Of a stretch of DNA of 64,000 bases, positions 43,996 through 54,896 are shown one piece after another; within the stretch, counting starts at the first letter, position 1, and each line of letters begins with the position of its first letter. Source of the stretch: Chrysopilus asiliformis (lineage: Eukaryota; Arthropoda; Insecta; Diptera; Rhagionidae); the NCBI GenBank assembly GCA_964034945.1, contig OZ035961.1:75022188-75086187 (forward strand), in the 5' to 3' direction. The notes beneath the pieces are model-generated. The model was not told the DNA's origin, made no database searches, and was given only the letters and a program-made list of their open reading frames with translations. A program made the translations under genes and the position numbers.

Positions 43996-44427
43996 GAATA
44001 TGATTTTACATAACTTATCTATACATCAAAATTCAGTTAGACTACCTCTTTCCCCTCCCCGATACCCATTGAATACTTTTTCCTTATTTTCTCGAAAACG
44101 GTGCATCGTATCGAAAAGTTTATAACGACGAAATGTGTTTAGAATATGATTTTATACAACTTATCTATCCAGTTGGACCACTCCTACCTCCCTCCCCCAT
44201 ACAAATAGATTTTTTTAAATAAACGAATTGGTCGGTGACAAAATACATTATTTAAATTCGTTCTCTATAAAATGAATAATTTAAATTATCAAATTGCACA
44301 AAAGCAGTGGATGAATAAAGGAAATTTGTGTTGATGCAAGTCCAGATTCTATGTGCCGCTAACCTCACTTTTGGAAATCACTATGTTCTGGAAAAAATCA
44401 CAAAATTCAACACCAATCCATTTACGT

Positions 44428-44964
44428 TCACGTGGTCACTGAGTAAATTCCTTGATTCACTTCGTTGTACACAAAATAAAATACTTTCGACGATTTAAAA
44501 GTGGGAAAAACAGCGATAATTTGCGCACTATATCGATAAACAACCGCTTCGCATCGATCATCAATGAGGAAAGAGCAAATATATTTCTCAGTTGTCAAAC
44601 GCGACTCTGAGAGCGTAACGGGATCTGTTGGCGATAAAATTATTGTGAGGTACAAAATTTTCCGTTTTTCAATTCCAAATACAATATTTTCTCTTTCCAT
44701 ACCAAATCCCATACAAAATGCAAATTTCAATTTTTCCGATATTCCCGTTTTTCCCCAAAATTTTTCTCGACAACAAAACGAAAAAAGATTCGAGATTTTT
44801 GATTTGGAATTACTGAAAGTGCAAACCAGAAAACCGCTCCCCTGAAAGTATGCAATTTCGGTTTTCCAAGATTTTCCAACTTTTCCGGTAGAAATTTCCA
44901 ATTTTCGGCTCCGTTGTGTTTTTATATGTTGCAATACGAATCCAACAAAAAAAACCCCATGCAA
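44428..44964 (-). CDS. Longest single-frame ORF apart from the transposases, unrecognised (178 codons)
   Basis: A minus-strand ORF in the 5' part of the Helitron. Segments such as YLTIILSPTDPVTLSESRLT and YICSFLIDDRCEAVVYRYSA look weakly protein-like; there is no signal peptide or known domain. Helitrons capture host sequence, so this may be a captured exon or promoter region. Chance is also possible. Confidence 0.25.
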   Translation of the reverse strand: MHGVFFVGFVLQHIKTQRSRKLEISTGKVGKSWKTEIAYFQGSGFLVCTFSNSKSKISNLFSFCCREKFWGKTGISEKLKFAFCMGFGMERENIVFGIEKRKILYLTIILSPTDPVTLSESRLTTEKYICSFLIDDRCEAVVYRYSAQIIAVFPTFKSSKVFYFVYNEVNQGIYSVTT

Positions 44965-45030
44965 ATCGGATTATATTCAGCCGAGTTATGGATAGTCAAA
45001 CGGACCACGATTCATTTTTATATATAAAGA

Positions 45031-45162
45031 TTTATTAGTAGGGGAAATTTATTCTTCCGTCTTTTTAACAAATTAAGTATTCTAAGTTTTTCATGATCTC
45101 TAACTAAAAATTATTTCATTTATACTGATTTCCATAGAACCAATTATGGTCGTTCTGAACCG
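45031..45162 (+). pseudogene. jockey-like LINE, C-terminal tail
   Basis: After the Helitron the same LINE frame family continues: LLVGEIYSSVFL (L-L-x-G-x-I-x-x-P-x-L-L), stops, then TNYGRSEPISAI, matching the F-x-x-T-x-Y-x-x-x-x-P end of jockey-type ORF2. Several stops; dead copy. Confidence 0.65.
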
Positions 45163-45389
45163 ATTTCAGCTATTTCTGCTTTATACAATAACTAAAGGGT
45201 CTTTTAATAAGGAAGCTTAAAGTTCGTTCGGTTATAGCGGCCAAAGTAACATCTGTCCAATTTGTTGTGAATTGATCAGTTGTGTATGGCAAATCACCAT
45301 GGAAGGTTAATAGCGTTGATGAACGTGTGATAATCATCAAAATTGTTGCAGTTAAAAATTGACTCAAATTTCGCAAAAAAAAAAAAAAA

Positions 45390-45716
45390 TTAGCGACGAG
45401 GCTCATTTTTGGATGAATGGATATGTGAACAAGCCAAATTGTCGGATTTCGGTCAATACCAATCCACACGAGATACACAAGCATCAAATGCATCCCGATG
45501 CGAATGGTGCGAATTTTGGGTCTGGCGGAATCATCGGTCCGTACTTCCAAAACGAAACTGAGATTGCCAGAACCGTCAACGGCGAGCGCTACTGATCGAT
45601 GATAAGTAAATTTTTGTGACCGAAACTGGTTGATATGGATACCGACAACATGTGGTTCCAACAGGACGGCGCTAAATGCCACACAGCGCATGCCACGATG
45701 AACATTCTGCCACATA
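45390..45716 (+). pseudogene. Tc1/mariner-like (IS630-type) transposase fragment
   Basis: SDEAHFWMNGYVNKPNCRIS carries the first catalytic Asp region (F-S-D-E-A-H-F), then GGIIGPYFQNE and NGERY. After a stop and frameshift, DMDTDNMWFQQDGAKCHTA carries the second Asp (Q-Q-D-G-A-x-x-H). This matches insect mariner-like elements with the F-x-x-x-G-x-V-N-K-Q-N-x-R-I-W segment. The HTH domain and third acidic residue are missing. Confidence 0.85.
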
Positions 45717-45766
45717 TAACATTCTTTTGTTATCAATTATCATACATAATAGGAATGTGACTGTAA

Positions 45767-46012
45767 GGCACTTGGCACACCGAATACGAATTCGCACCGC
45801 ATTGCGAAAAAGTTCAAGTTTACCACGCGATCTTATATCATATGTCATCTACATGAGCTCTAATTTTGTATTACGTAACAATGCGGTCTCCCCAAAATTA
45901 CAGTCTCTGCAAAATTAGAACTCATGTAGATTACATACAATATAAGATCGCTTGATAAGTTTGAACTTTTTCACTATGCGGTGCGAATTCGCATTCGGTG
46001 TGCCAAGTGCCT
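45767..46012. mobile_element. Harbinger-type palindromic MITE, TAA target
   Basis: GGCACTTGGCACACCGAATA and its complement form arms of about 110 bp around a short centre; TAA flanks both sides (45764-45766, 46013-46015). Almost the entire 246 bp can fold into one hairpin. Confidence 0.85.
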
Positions 46013-46015
46013 AAG

Positions 46016-46473
46016 TAACACAACATACGAACTATATTTCCTCATACTTTCTTTAATAGATTAAATTTAGATTTTATGACGTCTCCATAAGTTTTCATTT
46101 TGAATCAACCATGAAATTTTGTCGGCGAGCTGACCGACAAAATTTAAATTCGATTCAACTTCTTACGACAATAAAGTTAGTCGGATTGATTGTATACAGA
46201 AGCATTGGGTACTATGAGTTTAAAATCTCAAATATCGCCGTAAATAATGTGTTTTGCGCTTAATTCGTATGGCTTTTTCTGTTTCAATTTTAGTTTGCTT
46301 TTCAGGGTTTTCTGCCAATTTCGGTTTGTTTACAATTTTTTTCGTTTTCGTTATGCTAGGTAAACAAATGTTAGCTAAACACGTTTCGACAATTTTGTTT
46401 AAAAAATCAGCTTTGTTTTCAGTTTTTTTTAAAAAAAATTCTTCTATTTAAATTTTTCTAAACTTTTTTTTTG
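46016..46473. other. No feature recognised
   Basis: AT- and T-rich DNA; a 65-codon hydrophobic frame (46254-46451) has background composition and is not called. Confidence 0.5.
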
Positions 46474-46590
46474 AAATTTTCAAAAATATGGTCTTGACTC
46501 ACTTCGCTAAAAATTTATTACGAACTATGTTTTACGTAATTACTTGAAAATAACATTGATCCGATTACAAAATACTTCAGTGTCGACGCG

Positions 46591-46690
46591 TTAAGGTAAA
46601 TATGAAGAAGAAAAAAAGCAATGAAATATCAAAACTTTAGTAAAAATTTGTACCAAATTGCTACTAAAATAATGAAAAACCTTGCGCTAA
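46591..46690 (+). promoter_or_regulatory. Shared upstream blocks of mucin gene B
   Basis: TTAAGGTAAATATG (46591-46604) and AATGAAAAACCTTGCGCT (46671-46688) as in genes A and C. Confidence 0.65.
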
Positions 46691-46805
46691 AACTCCGGTT
46701 TAGAATTGGCAAAATTTGTCTGCCCTTATTTTGTTTATTGCGAAGTAGTATTTTCAACATTTGACATATTAAAAGCATGAATATGTTTTTGGATAAAAAT
46801 TTTAG

Positions 46806-46813
46806 TATAAATA
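46806..46813 (+). promoter_or_regulatory. TATA box of mucin gene B
   Basis: TATAAATA, 27 bases before ACAGTATT (start near 46833), identical spacing to gene A. Confidence 0.8.
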
Positions 46814-46863
46814 CTCTCATTTTCGCGAAGACAGTATTAACTTCCCACTTGCAATTAAAGAAG

Positions 46864-47424
46864 GTAAGACAATTAGTAATTAATATTTTTATCTTTAAAA
46901 TATTAGTTTGAAACCATTTTGACTTTACCTACGATGCAAAAAAAGTTTTATTTTAAATGGTTGTCATTTTCATAAAATTGATTAATGATTGCCCCATAAC
47001 TATTCAGTTCAAATATAGATAACACTCTAAGATAATTAATTCATAACAAATAAAACGGGACTGAATTTAAGAGCGGTCAGCAAAACTTCAGAAAATTCTA
47101 GTTGTGATCATTATTATCTGTATTAATTGTTTTGCGCATAATGAAATAGATTGGAACAATCATTGCGTAAAGCGGCTAGTTCACGATGATTTGTCTCTTT
47201 TCTTTCGTTTGACCAAGTCGTCTTCTTCGCATTTACTTCATTATACGAAACTAATGCACGCATACACTGAGCACAGAGAATGTTTATTACAATTAGAACT
47301 TTGAAAGTTCTCTAGTTCAGGTCCCGTTTTTGTTTGTGCTGCATGATCCATCCTAGATTTTTACTTTATCTATTGTTTTGCGAGAAAAATGAAATATTTT
47401 AATCTGTATTTGATTCCTTTACAG
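46864..47424 (+). other. 5'UTR intron of mucin gene B
   Basis: Donor GTAAGAC at 46864 and acceptor TTTACAG ending 47424 give 561 bp, 11 shorter than in copy A. Confidence 0.7.
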
Positions 47425-47442
47425 AAAAAATATTGTTGAGAA

Positions 47443-47856
47443 ATGAAAATTTTCGCGGTAATCCTTGGCCTATTGATAGCCTTTTCTGCAGCTCACGGAG
47501 CCCAGTTACGACGTGTTAGGCGGCAAGACCCTACTCTTGCACCCACAGTCGCTACTACTGCTCCAACCACAGCCGCTACTACTGCTCCAACCACAGCCGT
47601 TACTACTGCTCCAACCACAGCCGCTACTACTGCTCCAACTGCTCCAACCACAGCCGTTACTACTGCTCCAACCACAACCGGCACTACTGCTGCTGGAACC
47701 ACAAGTACTAACTCTACTGTATCCGGATCTCCTGCAACACCAACGAAGAAGAGAACCACAAGGAAAATCACAACTAGAAAGATAACTACCAGGAAAATCA
47801 CAACCAGGAAGATAACAACCCGAAAGATTACCAATAAACCACGAGAAGGGCAATAA
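47443..47856 (+). CDS. Secreted Thr-rich mucin-like protein B
   Basis: 137 residues. Signal peptide and ITTRK-repeat tail are identical to protein A. The Thr-rich body differs by a 9-bp insertion (an extra TAP, giving TTAPTAPTTAV) and an Ile-to-Thr change (APTTTGTT instead of APITTGTT). An indel that is a multiple of three and near-absence of other changes indicate a recent copy with the frame maintained. The role is inferred only from composition: an extracellular O-glycosylated adhesive or lubricant. Confidence 0.88.
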   Translation: MKIFAVILGLLIAFSAAHGAQLRRVRRQDPTLAPTVATTAPTTAATTAPTTAVTTAPTTAATTAPTAPTTAVTTAPTTTGTTAAGTTSTNSTVSGSPATPTKKRTTRKITTRKITTRKITTRKITTRKITNKPREGQ

Positions 47857-47938
47857 GCAATTTTCTAAACTCTAACTAAATATGCATTGATTCACATATT
47901 TGATTTATTGAACATACAAAACATTTTCTAATTTGAAT

Positions 47939-47944
47939 AATAAA
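47939..47944 (+). terminator. Polyadenylation signal, mucin gene B
   Basis: AATAAA at the same distance after the stop codon as in copy A. Confidence 0.75.
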
Positions 47945-48377
47945 AGTCGAATTAAATTCAATATTTTGTATTGATCTTATGTTTTTGAAGGTTAGGTACT
48001 CGTGACTGCTCTTCTGTCTGCCTCAAGATTAAAATTATTTAGGTACACCTGGGCCTTCGATAATGCGGTAGTTAGGTTCCTAAAAAATGCAAAGTTCCAA
48101 CAAATATAATAAAAATATAACTCGCAAAAAAAAAAAAAAAAAAAACTCAACATGAAAAAATGTTCTCGAAAGAACGAAGCATTACGGGGGTTTGAAGGAA
48201 AAAAGTGTGCATAACTTGACATACAAATTTTGCGTAGTTTAACTTAAATGTGCCTGTATATAACCTTTCTGAGGTTTATCCGTGGTTGCAACCGCAAGAA
48301 AAATATGTAATTTTCCTAATCCGAAAATTGCAAAACTTTCGCTCACATTTACATAAAAAATATAATAAAAATATAAC

Positions 48378-48520
48378 TCGCATACCCGTCGTTGCCGGGT
48401 TAAAGTTTTTTGCATAAGTTGTTTTGCACCAAAAAACAAAGAAACAAAAATATCTGATGTGAACAGCACATGACTTTCTTATGCAAAAATCTACGTTCTT
48501 GCGCAATTTACGGGCACACT
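48378..48520 (-). mobile_element. Helitron relic
   Basis: CATACCCGTCGTTGCCGGG is the complement of a Helitron 3' hairpin end; the following AAAATATCTGATGTGAACAG region recurs at 54490. No full element could be bounded. Confidence 0.5.
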
Positions 48521-48639
48521 ATAACCCAAGACATTTTTAATTTATTATACAAAAGTGTTAAAAAAAATATGTTAAAAAAAATTCTTTATAGTATTATTTT
48601 AATCGAGACGAAATCTTACCGTGAAAAATATTTTTGATT

Positions 48640-49340
48640 GACGAGGAAATTTCACTGGGAAATAAATCTGTGGTGAAAAGTAATAAGGGCTTAAGTCGAA
48701 TTTCTTGATTTTTCAGGAGAAGCATTTTAATATTTATGAAACTTTAACTGTCGGTGGCAAAAGGGTATCAAACCGAATTTAAAAATCTATAACTACAAAA
48801 TATTATGAAAAGTAAGCTTTTTACGATTGGTTTAATCTGGTTTATTCAAACTTAATATTTTCAGAGAAATTAAGGATTATTTTACTTTAGCCACTCTTTA
48901 AAAACTTTTTCATATCTTAGAAATGGCTACAATCAATGGCTAAAGTCAAGTTAAGCCCCTAAAAACCTATACCCCGATTTGAAAAAGAGGCCAAAACAGA
49001 CCTTAGCCTGCTCGTTTGGGAAAAGTTAAAAACGAAGAATGAACTGACTCGACTTAAGCCCCTATTCCACGTGCAAAAACGATCAAATTAATGCAGCTTC
49101 GCGCCCATAAGAGTGGATTAAGTCTATACAAAAATATATGGCATCTGACTTTAGCCGTTCTTCCAAATGAAACTTGGAATTTTTTTGACTTTAGCCGTTT
49201 GATGTAGTAGCCTATAACGGTCAAAAATGGTCATATAAACTAACGGGTTAGTGCAACTAAGAGCATTTTGAAAGGAGAACACGATTTTGTAAAAACATTG
49301 AAAACGGCTAAAGTCGAGTTAAGCCCTTATAAATTGTGAC
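48640..49340. repeat. Degenerate AAGTCGAGTTAAGCCC repeats
   Basis: The words TTAAGTCGAATT, AAGTCAAGTTAAGCCCCTAA, CTCGACTTAAGCCCCTA and AAGTCGAGTTAAGCCC occur in both orientations over about 700 bp. The spacing is irregular, so this is a decayed array or an element interior, with no coding. Confidence 0.6.
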
Positions 49341-50848
49341 CACAGAAATCATTTCCTATGATCCGCCGTTCGCCAATTACAATTTTTAGAGAAAATTGAG
49401 TTAAATACGCCAAACCATGCAGCGGCTTGTTTTTTTTTGTTTTAATCGAAAATGCTATTTTTAACCGACTTCCAAAAGGGAAAAGGTTCTTAATTCGACC
49501 TGAATGTATTTTTTTTTAATGTATGTTCACGCCTAACTTTTTACTGGGTTGACCGATTTTAGTCTTTTCAAAGTGAAAGGTTTAGAGAAAGTTCCTGATT
49601 GGGCCCCGTTGCGTTGTGTTCAGTACAACACAAGGAAGGTTCTTTTATATATTTCCCCCGTGTTGACCTACCCCCTTAAACCTCCTCTCCTGCTAAATTT
49701 TATATTATTTGAGATATCGAGTGGAAATTTTTGGTGGGGTGTTGAGTACAACATTTTACGTATTTTACCCTGTGCTTCTATCCCCTCAAACCCCTCCCCT
49801 GCTGTATTGTACATCGTTTGAGATATGGAGTTGAATTTTTTGTGTTATAGTTTCAGCCAGACCTTAGGGGAAGACCCTTTAATGCCGAAGCACAGCTCGG
49901 GATGGCCGGAAGAATAGTTTTATACCAACTTTTAGAAAAGTAACCTGAGCTTTATTACGGTTCTCAGAAAATTAAAAAAAAACACAAAACTTTACTCTCA
50001 AATATTTAGTTTAAAATGTCTTTCTCATATAAAATTTATCGTTTTAAAACTATACAATTCACCTATTTATTATCTAAAACAGTTAAGTAAATTTTAATAA
50101 ATTTAGGTCTAAAATTATTTCAATAATTTTTTTTTAAATATCACATTTTTAAAATACGGTACAAAATATTTTTTTCTTAACCTTTTTTATATATCGCTAA
50201 TTAGTTATCTTTTTGAAACAAATTTGTCAGAGGATCGTACTTTTTGTATAAGAAAGTAATGTGCTGGTCACATCAGATATTTTTTCTTTTCAGTGCTTTT
50301 TTTTCTTTTTAGTTTTTTTTAAAGTCGGTTTTATTATTTTTATTTTTATTTTTTTATTTCGAACGTTTTTTAGTTTCAATTTTTAATATAGGTAAATTTA
50401 CAAAGGGTTTTAGGGGATAAGTCCGCAGAGGGGAAATATATAAAAGAATCTTCCAGGTATTGTACAGAACACAATACAGAGAATTCAACTCGATCATGCT
50501 TATTCACAAATTTATTGTTAGGTAACAATATTGTTAAGTAACAATAAATTTCATAGCAATCCATAAAGAAAATGGTAATCACAATTTTGCTTGTTAAAAA
50601 GTTTCGTTAAAAATGTTCGTTGTGTTGTTATAGCAACAGGTTTGTGAATTATTTTAATAGTTGCAGTTGTATTGCATTCGGGGATTGTTGTATTATTGGA
50701 TTCGCGGATTGTTGTATTGCATTCCGGGGAGACGATAAATATTTTTTAAAACTGTTTTCTTCTATGGAAAACGGATCGCTGGTATCGCGAAGAACTTGAC
50801 TTGGTAATCCACGTGGTAATCCAACATAATGTCTTTAAAAAAGCAACA

Positions 50849-51322
50849 CAGTAGAACACGCTTAAATGCACATCGAACTTCGCAGAATTTAACGTGCATT
50901 TATCCGTGTTTTGCATTTATCCGTAGCACGGAAGCACGGAGTAATACACATTAATGTGCAATTATGCGAGTCAAATATAAACATGCAACTTTAATATCCC
51001 TGGAATAAACATTTAAATTCAATTAGGCTACACAAAAACAAAGAATCTAATTAAGAATTCATTTTATCACATAAAAATAACAAAAATCACTTTTTTTTTG
51101 GTGTGATTACATTTTATTTTTGCACATGTGCATTTAAGCGTGTAAAATTTCATGTAATTTATACTTTTGCAGTATGAAAATGGTTGCATTTAAGCAAGTA
51201 TTGCAATTAAGCGTGTGTATATATTCATATGAAAAATGCTTTAAAATCCTCCAGGCACAAATTTTGCGTGCAATTACACGAGCTTTGCATTTAAGCGTGT
51301 TGCATTTAAGTGTGTTTTACTG
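50849..51322. mobile_element. pogo-like MITE with GCATTTAAGCGTG repeats
   Basis: CAGTAGAACACGCTTAAATG and complement GCATTTAAGTGTGTTTTACTG-type end are inverted. TA follows on the right but the left flank reads CA, so the target duplication is imperfect. The interior has many GCATTTAAGCGTG / GTGCATTTATCCGTG words in both orientations. Confidence 0.7.
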
Positions 51323-51649
51323 TATCAATGGATAATTCATGGCTTTAAATCACATCCTTTTATCTTACCGTTCTTCTTCCGCCACAATGTCCATAATTGG
51401 AATTATAAAATCAATTTTTTTGATTGAAAAAAAAAAATATTTCTTCCCAAACAACTAAAATTTATTTTTGTTATCGTAACAACCCTTTTAACCATTTCTA
51501 ACAAGCAATAGTGCACTCTGAATACGGTTTTATTTGACAATTTTTAGCTTAACAATATTATCGAAAGTTCATAGCAAGCAAAGTGAAATGTGAATACCGA
51601 TTTCTATTTAAACAATTGTTATGGGCATTAACAAGCAATAATAGCTTTT

Positions 51650-52080
51650 GTGAATAAGCATGGATATCTCAAGCGATGTAGAATCTAGCAGGAAGGGGTT
51701 TGAGGGGGTAGGTTAACACGGGAGAAATATATAAAAGAACCTTCCTTGTGTTGTATTGAACACAACGCAAAAAATTTCAATTCGATATCTCAAACAATGT
51801 AAAATTTAGCAGGAGATGGGGTTTGACGGGGTAGGTTAACACGGGGGAAATATATAAAAGAACATTTCTTGTGTTGTACTGAACACAACGTAAAAAATTT
51901 CAACTCGATATCTAGCGGGAGAGGGGATTTGAAGGGGTGGGTCAACAGGGGGAAGTATGTAAAATGTCCTTCCTGGCATTGTACTGAACACAACACATAA
52001 AACTTCAGATCGATATCTCAAGCGATGTAGAATCTAGCAGGAGAGGGGGTATGAAAGCATAACGCCACGGGGGGAAAATT
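51650..52080. repeat. About 120-bp tandem units, right arm
   Basis: Three to four units of GATATCTCAA...GTAGAATCTAGCAGGA, GGGGTAGGTTAACACGGG, AAATATATAAAAGAAC and TGTGTTGTACTGAACACAAC. Fewer inverted units are at 49600-49860 on the other side. Confidence 0.85.
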
Positions 52081-52346
52081 TGCAGCGGGGCCCAACTAGG
52101 AATTTTCTCTACAACTTTCTCTTTGGGACGACCAAAATCGGTCAACCCAGTAAAAAATTAGGCGTGAACATACATTAAAAAACATTCAGGTCGAATTGAG
52201 AACCTTTTCCTTTTTGGAAGTCGGTTAAAAATACAATGTTCCTTGAAAATATTATGGAATAAGGGAAAGAATGCTGAAATTTTTATATGTTGTATTTTTT
52301 ATTCGATTTTTATTTTTCATTTTTTTAAAGTTTTAATGCTTTAGAC

Positions 52347-52920
52347 CAGGGGTCGGCAATTAGTTTCTATGGAGGTCCGGATAATTTGAAAAAAAAATCC
52401 AAGGTCCAAAAAAACTTAAACATTAGTTAATAACAATGAAGGCGGCAAGCGGCGGGCGGCATTTTTTTGCACTAACGTAGCGCAATGAGAGCTTTTGCCG
52501 CCGTGCCGTCGCCGCTGCGGCAAACTTCATTGTAGCTGAATCATAAGTAGTATTAAATGTTACAAGCAGTAGGTACTGTGTCCACTGTTATGTTATGGTG
52601 ACTATTATTGTAAAGAGCGATAAACAATGAATGTCATCGTAATCCCCAACAGTGTTGCGGTTATCTAGATACTATTTATCTAGATAATTTGGCTTTTTAT
52701 CTTATCTATTATCTTTCAAATTTTCATTATCTATTATATTATCTAGATAAACATTACGAGCATTTATCTTTATCTTATCTAGATAAAAAAAAATTATCTG
52801 GCCGCAACACTCCCCAAATACATCATGAAAAAAGATCAAATATCTATTATGTTAAAGAAAAATATTTTTGGCGGTCCATTTATTTCCCAGATCCCGGCTT
52901 TGTACGATTGCCGACCCCTG
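52347..52920. mobile_element. hAT MITE, 8-bp target CTTTAGAC
   Basis: CAGGGGTCGGCAAT and ATTGCCGACCCCTG ends, a classic hAT (Charlie-type) terminus, flanked by CTTTAGAC (52339-52346, 52921-52928). It contains a smaller element at 52650-52811. Confidence 0.93.
52650..52811. mobile_element. Nested MITE with CAGTGTTGCGG ends
   Basis: CAGTGTTGCGGTTATCTAGA at the left mirrors TTATCTGGCCGCAACACT at the right; CCCCAA occurs at both flanks. Interior made of TATCTAGATAA words. Probably a short hAT MITE. Confidence 0.65.
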
Positions 52921-52928
52921 CTTTAGAC

Positions 52929-53390
52929 GATTTTGATAGTAGAAAATAATAATTTTTGTATTAAATTTTCCAATAAAAACATTGTTTTGTGCTATTTCAT
53001 GAAAAATGGAATTATAATTTCCATTATTAAATGGCGACGAATTGCATCGTCACAATAAAGTTTTAAGTGATATATCAGGGTTTCGTCAATGTGTCAACGC
53101 GTTATGACGCCATCATGTGTGTAGAAAGCCTATAATATAGAGAGTGGACATCTGGACGGACATGTAAAATTGACTGCTAAGCTGAAAACCGAGCGCGAAA
53201 AGCTTTTAAAATTAGGTTCTTTGTCACAAACAATTATCAAAATAACAGAAATCAATTAACATAAATAAAAACCGCATGTCTAGTCGCTCTAGTCCGGATG
53301 TACACTCTTTACACACATGATAACGTCGTAACGCCGACTTTGACGCCTCATCTGTTTGGGGTATAAGTTTCGAGATATTTAAATGACTGA
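52929..53390. mobile_element. Probable decayed inverted-repeat MITE (about 53075-53355)
   Basis: GACGCCATCATGTGTGTAGA at the left and ACACACATGATAACGTCGTA at the right are imperfect inverted arms, preceded by GTTTCGTCAATG and followed by GACTTTGACGCC. No target duplication was resolved and nothing else was seen in the interval. Confidence 0.45.
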
Positions 53391-53396
53391 GGTCAA

Positions 53397-53592
53397 CCCC
53401 AATAATGAAAAAAAAACCTTTAAAAAGGATAAAATGATATAATCATTGAAGTAAATTTAAAATTGGTTTGCATCAGGACAACCTTGCTACACATATTCAA
53501 CGACATATAGGCTTTCCCTACGAACACCAACTTTAAATTTACTGTAATGATTATTTGATCCTTTTAAAGATTTTTTTTTATTCAGGGGTGTT
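53397..53592. mobile_element. Short fold-back MITE
   Basis: ACCCCAATAATGAAAAAAAA, CCTTTAAAAAGGAT and GTAAATTTAAAATTGG on the left mirror the complementary sequence ending TTCAGGGGTGTT on the right, with a centre of about 55 bp. Confidence 0.7.
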
Positions 53593-53607
53593 TCAATTTA
53601 TTACACT

Positions 53608-54896
53608 CGGTTTCACAGTGCGAGCTTAAGCTTCGAATTTGGTTTAAGCTTTCGCTTAACTGTTTTTACTGTTTCACAGTGCTGGTTTAGTCCTTAAACT
53701 GAGTTTAAATTTCCGTTTATTTAAGCCACCAATTTTGAGCGCTTAAGCTAAAGCTTAGCATACGAAATGGGCAGAGTTCAGATTAGCGACAATGACGCTA
53801 GAGATTTTTCATGTATAGGGAGGGATAGAGGGAAGCATCCCCTATCCAAAATGGGTATTTTTAGCCGTCGCTCGCCCCCCTTTCCCTCTCCAGGGGTCCT
53901 CAAACTTTGTATGAAACTTTTTTCTGGGGGGTGGTAGGGGGTGTGTTATACCTCAAATGAAAGGTAATGAAGAGTGCATTCCAAAAATATATTTGCGCCA
54001 GGGGGCTCATAAGTAAAATTGGTTTGTAGCTCAAGTTTTTTTTCGTAAGAAAACTAAGGGTATATGAAAATTTTAAAATGAAATTTTGTAATTAAAACTG
54101 CGTCAGCAGTCATTTCAAACCACTTTTATAAGGTTTGCGAACCGAAATTGTGCTAGTAAAAGTAGTTTTGTTGCAAAATTCCACTTTTTTTCGATGGGGT
54201 ATAAATCGAAGGGTGAGGGGGGAAACCCTACCATGCTATATATTTTTGGAATGCACTCTTCATTACCTTTCATTTGAGGTATAACACACCCCCATACCAC
54301 CCCCAGAAAAAAGTTTCATACAAAGTTTGGGACCCCTGGAGGGAGCAAGGGGGGCGAGCGACGGCTAAAAATACCCATTTTGGATAGGGGATGCTTCTAT
54401 CTACCCCTCCCTGTACACGAAAAATCTCTAGCGTCATTGTCGCTAAACTGAACTTTAGCCAAAAAATTTCTGTGATGACGCAAATCATAAAATATCTGAT
54501 GTGAACAGCATATGACTTTATTATAAAAAATCCACGTTTCTACGCAATTTACACAATAACCCGAAAATTAAAATATATTTTTTACAAATTTTTTTTAGGA
54601 AATCTGAAATATCTCCATAACGGTGAAAGATAACGACTTACAAATTCAATCAAATTCAAATTCAATTTAAAATTCAAATTTTAAATTTTTTAAATTTGTA
54701 CGAATTCAATCCCCGGGTAGCTAAATATTGTTTACCATGAGTACAGAAATACACAGCGGCCTATTAAATTCACTAAACTGAGTTTTGTTAATCGACACAC
54801 AAAATTGAACTGTGAAACAGGACTTGTGTGAGCGAAAGCTTAAGCTACCAGGATAAGTTTAACAGAGCCGAAGCTTAAGCTCCCACTGTGAAACCG
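53608..54896. mobile_element. Inverted-repeat element with CGGTTTCACAGTG ends
   Basis: CGGTTTCACAGTGCGAGCTT and the complement AAGCTCCCACTGTGAAACCG bound the element; AGCTTAAGCT and TTTAAGC words recur inside both ends. Target duplication not resolved. A large fold-back element is nested inside (53783-54447). Confidence 0.7.
53783..54447. mobile_element. Large fold-back MITE
   Basis: Two arms of about 210 bp (53783-53992 and 54238-54447) are near-perfect reverse complements, starting TTAGCGACAATGACGCTAGA and including GGGTATTTTTAGCCGTCGC, CAAACTTTGTATGAAAC and AAATGAAAGGTAATGAAGAG. The centre is about 245 bp of unrelated sequence. Few mismatches suggest a young insertion. Confidence 0.85.

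Larger units (their letters stand above)
42395..45030 (-). mobile_element. Helitron inserted in LINE
   Basis: Minus orientation: 3' end CTAG at 42395-42398 next to a GGCGTTGCCCGGG stem, 5' end TCTTTATATATAAAAATGAA at 45030. It lies between A42394 and T45031, the A^T target. Removal rejoins the LINE frame. It carries a CCCGTATGGTG repeat (43446-43995). No Rep or helicase remnant was recognised. Confidence 0.85.
46474..48352. repeat. Segmental duplication, copy B (mucin gene and flanks)
   Basis: Matches 12915-15358. At its 3' side the 24-bp phrase AATATAATAAAAATATAACT + CGCA occurs both at 48102 (followed by an A-run) and at 48359 (followed by a Helitron-type end), so 48102-48360 is bracketed by a direct repeat not present in copy A. 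Confidence 0.9.
49458..52231. mobile_element. TA-target element with long composite inverted ends
   Basis: TTTTTAACCGACTTCCAAAA at the left and TTTTGGAAGTCGGTTAAAAA-type complement at the right, flanked by TA (49456-49457, 52232-52233). Inverted similarity continues for about 180 bp (CTGGGTTGACCGATTTT, GGGCCCCGTTG), then about 120-bp subterminal tandem units with GAACACAACGC and GATATCTCAA phrases on both sides, more on the right (51640-52080). No transposase; a smaller element is nested at 50849-51322. Confidence 0.82.

Noticed and set aside
45170..45736. 188-codon minus-strand ORF
   Set aside because: Overlaps the clear mariner transposase remnant on the + strand and has no motif.
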